DNA of 19,327 nt from an uncultured Eubacteriales bacterium (GTDB lineage: Bacteria; Bacillota; Clostridia; Christensenellales; Borkfalkiaceae), in the NCBI GenBank assembly GCA_900545325.1, contig UQZE01000024.1, forward strand, positions 1-19,327, given 5' to 3'. The notes beneath the pieces were generated by a model. It saw only the letters and a program-made list of their open reading frames with translations, was not told the origin of the DNA and searched no databases. Each line of letters starts with the position of its first letter. Within the stretch, counting starts at the first letter, position 1. This document shows positions 9,899-15,605 of the stretch, piece by piece. The position numbers were made by a program, and so were the translations under genes.

Positions 9899-10039
9899 AT
9901 GATATGTAAAAACTGCGGAGCGAACGACGAGGACGCGATGGTCTGCCCCAACTGCGGCGCGGACATCTGTTCCCATTGTGCGGAGGCAACGGACAGGATC
10001 TGTCCTTACTGCTACTCCACGCTCGAATACAAAGCTTAA
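9899..10039 (+). CDS. Small protein with four CxxC zinc knuckles (46 residues), unknown function
   Basis: This short gene reads MICKNCG at the start and YSTLEYKA at the end. It has eight cysteines in four evenly spaced pairs: CKNC (3-6), CPNC (16-19), CSHC (24-27) and CPYC (35-38). The pairs probably form two zinc ribbons, so the protein is almost wholly metal site with a short acidic linker. Such domains bind nucleic acid or protein, or hold metal; nothing here decides which. It has a good ribosome site, a terminator starting at its stop codon, and lies head to head with gyrB across the 22-bp palindrome. An in-frame ATG two codons earlier (9893) is less likely because of ribosome-site spacing. 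The CPxCGA pattern resembles the zinc ribbons commonly found at the ends of larger Firmicutes proteins. Confidence 0.8.
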   Translation: MICKNCGANDEDAMVCPNCGADICSHCAEATDRICPYCYSTLEYKA

Positions 10040-10070
10040 AAAAAGACGGCCGAAACCGTCTTTTTCTTTT
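10040..10070 (+). terminator. Rho-independent terminator of the zinc-knuckle gene
   Basis: The stem AAAAAGACGG (10040-10049) pairs with CCGTCTTTTT (10056-10065), with a 6-nt loop and further T residues to 10070. It directly abuts the TAA at 10037-10039. The next 100 bp or so, up to 10174, hold no gene or clear signal. Confidence 0.85.
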
Positions 10071-10174
10071 TTGCCGTCTTTCGGGCGTTCAGGCGGCGAA
10101 TCCGTTTTACGGGTACGGGAAACCGCTGCCGCTCGGAAAACGCCTCCTGCCGCCGTTTTCGGCGCCCGCAGGGC

Positions 10175-10204
10175 AAAAAAATACCCGACGGCGCTGCCGT
10201 CGGG
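10175..10204 (-). terminator. Rho-independent terminator of the yabP-to-protease operon
   Basis: Perfect 9-bp stem CCCGACGGC (10184-10192) with GCCGTCGGG (10196-10204) and a 3-nt loop. On the minus strand it is followed by TA and seven T. It lies just after the stop of the M50 protease gene. Confidence 0.85.
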
Positions 10205-10210
10205 CCGTAT

Positions 10211-11362
10211 TTATTTTTCTTCCTTTTTCTCTTCTTCCCGCGGCTCCTCGGCAAGCGCCTCGGCGGGAATATCCGCAAGCATTTTATCGACGAGCTTTTC
10301 TTCGAACAGTCTGAGTCCCTCCACAGGGCAGCTATCGAGCTTGTCCTTCGCGTGCGTAAGGAATTTATGCGCCTGTTTATAGTCCTTGAGCACGTATAGC
10401 ACGTAGGAAGATTTTACGCGCAGAACCGTTACGTCGTTGACGTTGTTCAGATAGCGTTCGTTATCCTCCACGAGATTATCCGCCTCCGATTCGTCGAAAG
10501 CGAACGTGCAGGCGTCGTACAACAGGTTGGCTCGCACGTACGGCCTGTACGATTTCGGCATATCCCCCAGCATGCTTTCCAGCCTGTCCGCCGTCGCTTT
10601 CGCGTTCTCAAAGTCCTCTTTATCGAGGTAATAGACGTAACGCGCGTCGAGCAGAAGCAGATAATTCAGGTCGTTTTCGGGCAGCTGCGGCACGTCGAAA
10701 TAATATTTTTCGTCTATTTCGGCGGGGCGTTTCCCCTCCGTCAGCGCGGCGTGCACGCAGAGCAGGGACAGCATGACCTTTTCCGAATCGCAGCCGTGCT
10801 TTATGCCGTAAGCGACCGCTGCGTCGTTCTTGATGCCGTCCGAAGTCATGGGCAGCCCGTTGCCGAACACGAAGTAAAGGGAAACGGGAAGCAATATCGC
10901 CCACACAGCATACAGCCAAAACGGCAGAAAAGCCGTTAAAAAGAGGGGCACGAGAGAAACCGCGAGCAGCACGACGTTGCCCGTTAAGCCCCCGCGCGTC
11001 ATTTTGACGAAGCGCTCGCCCAGATTTTCGGTATTTTCGGGCACCATTTCGGTAGAGCCGAGTTCGTCCGCAAAACCCGTGAAGTCGGCATAGATTTTAC
11101 CGTTTTCCTTTTTGAAAAGCAGAAAGGCAATCCGCATGGAAACGAAACGGAAACCGTTCTTTTTTCCCGCGCGGACGTGCCCCAGCTCATGCGCGACGGT
11201 ATTGACCACCGCCCACAGGATCGCCCCCAACAGGCAGTAGAGTACGTACAGCCAGATTTCGCCGCCGTAAGCGTTGTTGCCGACGAGCGTTACGGCCAAA
11301 ATCCCCGCGAGGGTGGCCGCAAGCAGTATGACGTTGTTTATGATGTTCGTTCTTCTGTTCAT
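10211..11362 (-). CDS. M50-family membrane zinc metalloprotease with C-terminal repeat-like region
   Basis: The 383 residues contain HELGH at 58-62 (zinc ligands H58 and H62, catalytic E59) inside a membrane segment. A second M50 signature, NGLPMTSDG at 168-176, supplies the third ligand D175. GGLTGN at 124-129 fits the conserved glycine-asparagine element of the family. Membrane segments lie near 8-28, 35-58, 128-145 and 148-167. M50 proteases cut membrane-bound substrates within or near the bilayer. From about 195 to 360 a soluble, helical, TPR-like region follows, and the end is an E/K-rich tail; it may select partners. The ATG at 11362 overlaps the stop of the Ppx-like gene by 4 bp (ATGA), so the two are coupled. 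The substrate is unknown; SpoIVFB-like or signalling roles are possible but unsupported. Confidence 0.82.
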   Translation of the reverse strand: MNRRTNIINNVILLAATLAGILAVTLVGNNAYGGEIWLYVLYCLLGAILWAVVNTVAHELGHVRAGKKNGFRFVSMRIAFLLFKKENGKIYADFTGFADELGSTEMVPENTENLGERFVKMTRGGLTGNVVLLAVSLVPLFLTAFLPFWLYAVWAILLPVSLYFVFGNGLPMTSDGIKNDAAVAYGIKHGCDSEKVMLSLLCVHAALTEGKRPAEIDEKYYFDVPQLPENDLNYLLLLDARYVYYLDKEDFENAKATADRLESMLGDMPKSYRPYVRANLLYDACTFAFDESEADNLVEDNERYLNNVNDVTVLRVKSSYVLYVLKDYKQAHKFLTHAKDKLDSCPVEGLRLFEEKLVDKMLADIPAEALAEEPREEEKKEEK

Positions 11363-12222
11363 GTCCGTTCCTTGAAACGGCTCAGCGCGTAACCTTCGAG
11401 GTTATCGCTCTCGCTGACCGTTATTTCTTTTAACTTAAGCTTATCCATTATGGCGAGCATCAATACGCACCCGCCCGCGATGACTTCCGCGCGGCCGCGC
11501 TGCAAGCCTTTCAGCTTTTTGCGCTCCTCCACGCTCATGGACAAAAGTTTTTCGCACAGGCAGTCCATTTTTGCGCGGCTCATTTTGTGTCCGTGCACCC
11601 TGTCCGGGTCGTAAGGCTCACACGCCAGGTCTATGGCCGCAAGGCTGGTCGCCGTGCCGCCTATCCCGTAAAATTCCGCGCAGGGTACCGCGCCGTACTT
11701 TTCCGCCGCCGCGGCGCAGGTCTTTTTCAGCTTGTCCCCGTCCTGTCCGCACATATCGCACAGCCGCACTACGCCGAGGTCGAGCGAATACGAATAAACG
11801 AGTTTACCGCCCGCGCAAACGCTGATCTCGCTGCTCGCGCCGCCGATATCGACAATGCCGCCGTCCCTGCCGTTCAGCGCCCCCGCAAGTCCGAGCGACG
11901 CCTCTTCCTCCCCGGAAACGATTTCCACGGGGACGGACAGAACGCTTTCTATCTCTTTGCCGAAATCTCCGCCGTTCGCGGCGCGCCGCATGGCCGCGGT
12001 GCCGAACGCGCACACGCTCGCGGCGCCGTCCGAGATAAGTTTTTCCTTCAACAGTCTCACGGCTTCCAGCGTGCGCTCTTTCGCGGGAGCGCAGAGAACG
12101 CCGCTCGCGGCAAGCCCTTCGCCGAGTTTGGTGATGACGGCCTCCTTCCCGAGCGAACTCCCGTTTTCCCATAACATGGAGCGGACGGAGTTGGATCCGA
12201 TATCTATGACGCCGCGGCGCAT
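11359..12222 (-). CDS. Ppx/GppA-family phosphatase (exopolyphosphatase / pppGpp hydrolase-like)
   Basis: The 287 residues fit the short, two-lobed actin-like form of the family. Visible motifs are DIGSNSVR at 7-14, FGTAAMRRA, EIVSGEEEASLGLAG, the phosphate-binding GIVDIGGASSEI, GIGGTATSLAA, and GRAEVIAGG near the C-terminus. The family cleaves terminal phosphate from polyphosphate or converts pppGpp to ppGpp; the sequence alone does not separate these activities. The extra C-terminal HD-like domain of long Ppx proteins is absent. The ATG at 12222 overlaps the divIC stop in TGATG, and its own stop overlaps the protease start in ATGA. Expression is therefore tied to divIC, probably from the promoter at 12526-12554. 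Confidence 0.9.
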   Translation of the reverse strand: MRRGVIDIGSNSVRSMLWENGSSLGKEAVITKLGEGLAASGVLCAPAKERTLEAVRLLKEKLISDGAASVCAFGTAAMRRAANGGDFGKEIESVLSVPVEIVSGEEEASLGLAGALNGRDGGIVDIGGASSEISVCAGGKLVYSYSLDLGVVRLCDMCGQDGDKLKKTCAAAAEKYGAVPCAEFYGIGGTATSLAAIDLACEPYDPDRVHGHKMSRAKMDCLCEKLLSMSVEERKKLKGLQRGRAEVIAGGCVLMLAIMDKLKLKEITVSESDNLEGYALSRFKERT

Positions 12223-12494
12223 CAGCCTAAATCCACGTCGTCTTCATAGCGATAGCCGAGTTCACGCGCCCGTTGTTCTATCCACCAGCGCGTCTGCCTT
12301 ATCTCTATGAGATCGCCGCCCTTCTCTATCAGCTGTTCGTAATGAGCGATGGCGGCGTCCAGCTCTTTCTTTTTCGCGTTTTCCATGTTGATTGCGATCA
12401 GCTGGAATATCATCACGCTTATGAGCACGACGAGCAGGATCACGCCCGTCGCCGTCGCCGCCGCGACCAGTCTTTTGAATTTGTTTTCGTTCAT
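12222..12494 (-). CDS. divIC: DivIC/FtsB-like septum formation protein
   Basis: The 90-residue protein has a short basic cytoplasmic start, one membrane segment at about 10-34, a coiled-coil stretch at about 36-60, and a C-terminal block ending IEQRARELGYRYEDD that fits the FtsB/DivIC pattern. In the family it joins FtsL and DivIB/FtsQ in the divisome and helps to activate septal wall synthesis. Its place straight after yabP and yabQ is the known Firmicutes order. The first 233 bp overlap the yabQ reading frame. The ATG at 12494 is preceded by AAGGA at a rather long spacing of about 11 nt. A housekeeping-type promoter lies 30 to 60 bp upstream inside yabQ. Confidence 0.88.
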   Translation of the reverse strand: MNENKFKRLVAAATATGVILLVVLISVMIFQLIAINMENAKKKELDAAIAHYEQLIEKGGDLIEIRQTRWWIEQRARELGYRYEDDVDLG

Positions 12495-12825
12495 TGTAAT
12501 ATTTTTCCTTGATACCCCTTAGTTTATTGTACACTTTTTCCAGCGGTTTTGCAAGTAATATCGCCAAACTTTTCTCTCCGAGCAGCATACCGAGGAAAAC
12601 CGCGGCTATCATATACGCCCTGACGGAAGGAAAATTATAATAATACGCGAACGCCACGTACAGCGCCGCGAGCAGCAAAAAAGCGGCTATGTCGAGCGCG
12701 GCGCGGAAAAACCTGTTTTTCCAAAATACCCGAAGCGAGGCCGCAAGACGGTGAAAAACGCCGCCGAGTATGCCGAACGCCAGCGAGCCCATAAAAATAT
12801 AAAACTGCCCGGAACTTACGAACAT
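12262..12825 (-). CDS. yabQ: YabQ spore cortex protein, with a tail overlapping divIC
   Basis: The open frame is 187 residues. The first 110 look like YabQ: MFVSSGQFYIFMGSLAFGIL with a membrane segment at about 8-30, a second at about 43-63, a third at about 69-90, then a basic amphipathic stretch. YabQ is a mother-cell membrane protein needed for spore cortex formation in Bacillus subtilis. From residue 111 the frame runs over divIC for 233 bp, and the product becomes a low-complexity R/D/G/H-rich tail typical of out-of-frame translation. Either the tail is tolerated or a stop codon was lost. The ATG at 12825 shares a base with the yabP stop (TAATG). Confidence 0.85.
   Translation of the reverse strand: MFVSSGQFYIFMGSLAFGILGGVFHRLAASLRVFWKNRFFRAALDIAAFLLLAALYVAFAYYYNFPSVRAYMIAAVFLGMLLGEKSLAILLAKPLEKVYNKLRGIKEKYYNERKQIQKTGRGGDGDGRDPARRAHKRDDIPADRNQHGKREKERAGRRHRSLRTADREGRRSHRDKADALVDRTTGA
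12526..12554 (-). promoter_or_regulatory. Sigma-A-like promoter inside yabQ for divIC and downstream genes
   Basis: Minus strand: -35 TTGCAA (12549-12554), 17-bp spacer, -10 TACAAT (12526-12531). It would start a transcript about 25 nt before the divIC ATG. Each box is one base from consensus or close to it. It would give divIC vegetative expression independent of sporulation. Confidence 0.7.
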
Positions 12826-13085
12826 TACTTGAAGATCCGCTTGAAAAAGGGCGCTTTGTTCGCGTCGTATCTGATCGAATCGAACTTGCCGTCGGCCGTG
12901 AGCGCGCCGTTCCCCTTGTTGTAAGCCGTTATTTTGATGCCCTCGCCGCCGATGAGCACCTTACTGCCGCCGACCGTGAGTTTCAGTTCCTTGTCGGAGA
13001 ACGAGTCCACCGAGTCCACGCCGCTCATATACAGTTTTTTCTGATTTTCCAGCGTCAATTTCTGTTCGCCTGCCGTATCCTGCAT
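12825..13085 (-). CDS. yabP: YabP sporulation protein
   Basis: The 86-residue protein shows the YabP/YqfC pattern: KLTLENQKKLYMSGVDSVDSF near the start, then a beta-rich core with the turn GGEGIKITAYNKGNGALTADG and the ending IRYDANKAPFFKRIFK. YabP works with YabQ in cortex assembly in the mother cell. A GTG two codons upstream (13091) is possible, but GGAGG lies 8 nt before the ATG at 13085 and only 2 nt before the GTG, so I chose the ATG. It is preceded by a sigma-E-like promoter and is the first gene of the yabP-yabQ-divIC-Ppx-M50 run. Confidence 0.9.
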   Translation of the reverse strand: MQDTAGEQKLTLENQKKLYMSGVDSVDSFSDKELKLTVGGSKVLIGGEGIKITAYNKGNGALTADGKFDSIRYDANKAPFFKRIFK

Positions 13086-13109
13086 GATCACTACCTCCGT
13101 TATATACAG

Positions 13110-13138
13110 AATATATGCCCGAAAACGTAGGAAAATGA
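13110..13138 (-). promoter_or_regulatory. Sigma-E-like sporulation promoter of yabP
   Basis: Minus strand: -35 TCATTTT (13132-13138), 14-bp spacer, -10 CATATATT (13110-13117). Compared with the Bacillus sigma-E consensus (KMATATT, about 14 bp, CATACAnT), each box has one mismatch. This fits the known sigma-E control of yabP in B. subtilis. Confidence 0.7.
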
Positions 13139-13151
13139 CCGAAAAACACGC

Positions 13152-13175
13152 AAAAAACGCCCGAAGGCGTTTTTT
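13152..13175. terminator. Terminator between the PTS IIC-like gene and yabP
   Basis: Stem AAAAAACGCC (13152-13161) with GGCGTTTTTT (13166-13175) and loop CGAA. It ends minus-strand transcripts of the IIC-like gene, with six T on that strand. The stem begins at the first base after or within the TGA stop codon at 13175-13177. Confidence 0.85.
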
Positions 13176-14362
13176 CAGTTATCGAGTTTCATGTCGCCGA
13201 ATTTAATCCAGCCTTTTTTACGGAAAAGCTCGGTCGTGCCGAGGCTGATAGCCGCGGGCAGCACGAAAAACAGAAGCGCCACGCCGAAACCGATGAGCAC
13301 GCCGCTGAGCCCTTGCGACACAGAAGAAGAAACGGTGGAAAACACGCCGACCAGGCCGCTCGTGCCCATGCCGCCGCCCGTCGCGTCGCAGTAAAGATGA
13401 AAAACGCAGGTGGAAAGCGGGCCGCAGACCGCGCTCGATATGATCTGAGGCACCATGATGATCGGCTTTTTCATGATGTTGGGGATTTGCAGCATGCTGG
13501 TGCCTATGCCCTGCGAAATGAGGCCGCCCACGCCGTTTTCCCTGAAAGACGCAACGGCAAACCCCACCATGTGGCAGGCGCACCCCACGGCGGCCGCGCC
13601 GCCCGCGAGAAGCATGGCGTTGACCTGTTCCGCGCTCGCCCCCGTACCCGTCAAGATCGGGGAGGCCACAGCCACCCAGATGGCCGCGCTCGAAGTCGGC
13701 ATGGTCAGAAGTATGCCCATGATCACGGATATCACGATGCCCATGACGAAGGGCGTCGCGTTGGTCGCGATCGCAATCAGCGTGCCCAGCTGGTTGATGA
13801 GCCAGATAAAGGGAAACGCCACGTAAATTGCCCCCATGGACAGGATCATCATGCCGAGGGGGATCAGTATAATGTCGAGTTTGGTCTTGCCAGCGTATAA
13901 GGAAGCTATTTCTACGGTGAACATCGTTACCACGTAACTGCCGATCGGATTTCCCGGCGCGCCCAGCGCGAGGGCAAACGTGCCGTCCATTACGGTATTG
14001 GCAAACGCCCCTATAAAGCCCGCCACCGCGGCGGAAAAGACGATGAGTTTGTTTTTGCCGAGCGCGTGCGCGATGCCCACGCCTATGCCTACGCCCATGA
14101 GCGATTTGGCGACGTTCGCGAGCGTCATGACCATTTTCGCAAAGGCGTTGTCGCCCAGCCAGCCCGCGATCTGCGCCAGGATCGTTCCCGCGATCAGCGT
14201 AACGAACAAGCCCTGCGCCATGCCCGAAAACGCCGTGATGAAATACCTTTTCGGCAAAGTTCTGAAATAATTTTTCACGGCTGCGGCCGCGCCCTCCCGC
14301 GCGGGTGTTTCCGCCTGCGTTTCCGCGGCGGCGAGCTGCTGCTCTTCGTCTTTGTTCTCCAT
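13175..14362 (-). CDS. PTS EIIC-like membrane protein without other PTS domains
   Basis: The 395 residues begin with a polar, Glu/Ala-rich cytoplasmic stretch of about 38 residues, followed by some eight to ten hydrophobic segments. The core follows the PTS_EIIC_2 type: a GVGIGVGIAHALGKNKL block, GAPGNPIGSYV, GKTKLDIILIPLGMMI, MPTSSAAIW and QIPNIMKKPIIMVPQII. EIIC proteins carry sugars through the inner membrane while EIIA and EIIB supply phosphate, but no EIIA or EIIB gene is nearby. It may use distant PTS parts or be a non-PTS transporter. The ATG at 14362 shares its A with the stop of the phosphoesterase gene (TAATG), so the two are translated together. The substrate is unknown. Confidence 0.83.
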   Translation of the reverse strand: MENKDEEQQLAAAETQAETPAREGAAAAVKNYFRTLPKRYFITAFSGMAQGLFVTLIAGTILAQIAGWLGDNAFAKMVMTLANVAKSLMGVGIGVGIAHALGKNKLIVFSAAVAGFIGAFANTVMDGTFALALGAPGNPIGSYVVTMFTVEIASLYAGKTKLDIILIPLGMMILSMGAIYVAFPFIWLINQLGTLIAIATNATPFVMGIVISVIMGILLTMPTSSAAIWVAVASPILTGTGASAEQVNAMLLAGGAAAVGCACHMVGFAVASFRENGVGGLISQGIGTSMLQIPNIMKKPIIMVPQIISSAVCGPLSTCVFHLYCDATGGGMGTSGLVGVFSTVSSSVSQGLSGVLIGFGVALLFFVLPAAISLGTTELFRKKGWIKFGDMKLDN

Positions 14363-15060
14363 TACAATACTATCTCCGTCAATTTATTATCCACCATATC
14401 GCACGAAGTGAGATAATAGTCGATTCCGTTTTTCTTCACCAGCCTATCCGCCCGCGATTCCCTGCCGTGCAAATGTCCGTACACGACGGCGTTCACCCCG
14501 TTCTGCTCGAACATATCCGTAAAAAGGGAGTTTTCCCTGCGGACATTGAACGGCGGATAATGCACTACGGCCACGAGTTTGTCCCCCTCGCCGCGCAGCT
14601 TTGCCGCGGTATAAAAAGAAAGGCGAAGCCGTTCCGCCTCTCTTTTAAATATTTTTTCGTCGGCCTCGCCGAAATCGGGCGAGCCGGGCACGCACCAGGC
14701 GCGCGAACCGCAGAACACGGTATCGCCGAATTTTACGGAATCGTTCTGGAGCGCGAACATGTTTTCGGGCAGCGCGGCGCGGATTCTGCCTATCCCGTGC
14801 CACCAGTAATCGTGATTGCCGCGGATCAGTATCTTTCTGCCTTTGAGCGGCGCTATCACGGCGAGGTCTTTCAATGCGTTTTCCAGCGTCATCGCCCAGC
14901 TGATGTCGCCGCCGATCAGCACGACGTCCTCTTCCTCAACCTTGTTTTTCCAATCCGCAACGATCTTATCGAGATAGCCGACCCAGTTCGCGCCGAATAC
15001 GTCCATCGGCTTTTCCCCCGTGGTCGACATATGCAGATCGCTGATCGCCCAAATCCTCAT
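14362..15060 (-). CDS. Calcineurin-like metallophosphoesterase (COG1768 type)
   Basis: The 232-residue cytoplasmic enzyme has all five family motifs: D8-x-H10 in AISDLH, GGDISWA with D52, GNHD at 81-84, H167 in VVHYPP, and GHLH at 195-198. These residues bind two metal ions and catalyse phosphoester hydrolysis. The KPMDVFG and GDISWAM blocks match the COG1768 group of predicted phosphohydrolases, whose substrate I do not know. An ATG 13 codons upstream (15099) is in frame, but it lies inside the likely promoter; the ATG at 15060 has GGAG 5 nt upstream and gives the normal N-terminus MRIWAISDLH. It is coupled to the downstream EIIC-like gene. Confidence 0.9.
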   Translation of the reverse strand: MRIWAISDLHMSTTGEKPMDVFGANWVGYLDKIVADWKNKVEEEDVVLIGGDISWAMTLENALKDLAVIAPLKGRKILIRGNHDYWWHGIGRIRAALPENMFALQNDSVKFGDTVFCGSRAWCVPGSPDFGEADEKIFKREAERLRLSFYTAAKLRGEGDKLVAVVHYPPFNVRRENSLFTDMFEQNGVNAVVYGHLHGRESRADRLVKKNGIDYYLTSCDMVDNKLTEIVL

Positions 15061-15085
15061 CGCCGCTCCCGTTATATTTTTATCT

Positions 15086-15115
15086 ATTTTAGCACACATC
15101 GGCTTGTTTTAGCAA
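15086..15115 (-). promoter_or_regulatory. Promoter of the phosphoesterase/IIC-like operon
   Basis: Minus strand: extended -10 TGC-TAAAAT (hexamer 15086-15091), with -35 TTGCTA at 15110-15115 and an 18-bp spacer. It falls over the upstream in-frame ATG at 15099, which supports the shorter start at 15060. Confidence 0.6.
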
Positions 15116-15163
15116 GGGATTTGCCGCGCAAAATCTATCGTACCGCCCCCAAAGAGCGCTTTT

Positions 15164-15472
15164 TCATCTTTTCAACTGTCCGATCAATGCGGAAACGGCG
15201 CGCTTTTCGTTTGCAGGCAGTTTTCTGTAAGCGGACAAAAGCTCAGCCTCTTCTCGCGAAAGAACGGCGTGCTCCTCTCCCTCGTCGAAAAACTGGGAAA
15301 GACTGACACCGTACGCTTCGCACAAAGCCGTGAGCGTCTTTACGGAAGGCTGCGTACCCCGCGAAAACATATTCATCAACGTAGATTGCGTAATGCCCGC
15401 TTCCATCGCGAGCGTGTAATACGACCAGCCCCGTTCTTTACGCATATCTTCTATCTTTTTTAAAATATCCAT
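15164..15472 (-). CDS. XRE-family (Cro/C1-type) transcriptional regulator
   Basis: The 102-residue protein has a Cro/C1-type helix-turn-helix in residues of about 5-60: MRKERGWSYYTLAMEAGI, then the recognition-helix region TQSTLMNMFSRGTQPSVKTL and LCEAYGVSLSQFF. The last 40 residues, about EEAELLSAYRKLPANEKRAV, match the short C-terminal helix found in many small Firmicutes XRE proteins, probably for dimerisation. It is divergent from the 444-residue zinc-ribbon membrane gene; a short palindrome and a repeated 9-mer lie in the 133-bp gap. Control of itself and of that neighbour is a reasonable inference. The ribosome site (GGGA) is weak. No clear terminator follows, so transcripts may read into the phosphoesterase gene. 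Confidence 0.9.
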   Translation of the reverse strand: MDILKKIEDMRKERGWSYYTLAMEAGITQSTLMNMFSRGTQPSVKTLTALCEAYGVSLSQFFDEGEEHAVLSREEAELLSAYRKLPANEKRAVSALIGQLKR

Positions 15473-15486
15473 AATATTTTCCCGTA

Positions 15487-15500
15487 TATAGTTTACTATA
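15487..15500. repeat. Palindrome upstream of the XRE gene, operator candidate
   Basis: The 6-bp arms TATAGT and ACTATA flank TT. It lies 15 bp before the XRE start codon, where a bound repressor would block the gene's own transcription. Confidence 0.4.
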
Positions 15501-15551
15501 CATTTGTTATAGAAATAAAACCCTAAAATATATTATTTGCTTTACATTTGT
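15499..15551 (+). repeat. Direct repeat TACATTTGT in the divergent promoter region
   Basis: Two exact copies lie at 15499-15507 and 15543-15551, 44 bp apart. The second overlaps the -35 box of the zinc-ribbon membrane gene and the first abuts the XRE palindrome. This is a candidate operator pair for the XRE protein; chance in an A/T-rich gap cannot be excluded. Confidence 0.4.
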
Positions 15552-15569
15552 GGAGTAATATTGTATAAT
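15541..15569 (+). promoter_or_regulatory. Sigma-A promoter of the zinc-ribbon membrane gene
   Basis: -35 TTTACA (15541-15546), 17-bp spacer, -10 TATAAT (15564-15569). The transcript would begin about 30 nt before the ATG at 15606, which has GGAGG 7 nt upstream. Confidence 0.85.
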
Positions 15570-15605
15570 AATGTCAAATAACCATAGAAATACGGAGGAA
15601 AAAGA

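Noticed and set aside
9720..9989. N-terminal extension of gyrB in the open frame upstream of 9719
   Set aside because: The family N-terminus begins at 9719 with a good ribosome site, and the extension runs through the promoter and the palindrome.
10071..10174. Possible small gene or RNA between the zinc-knuckle terminator and the protease operon terminator
   Set aside because: No open frame with a ribosome site and no strong structure were seen; only a 5-bp hairpin near 10151-10165.
15061..15099. Start of the metallophosphoesterase at the upstream ATG (15099)
   Set aside because: It would add 13 residues not usual for the family and lies over the likely -10 region; the ATG at 15060 has a proper ribosome site.
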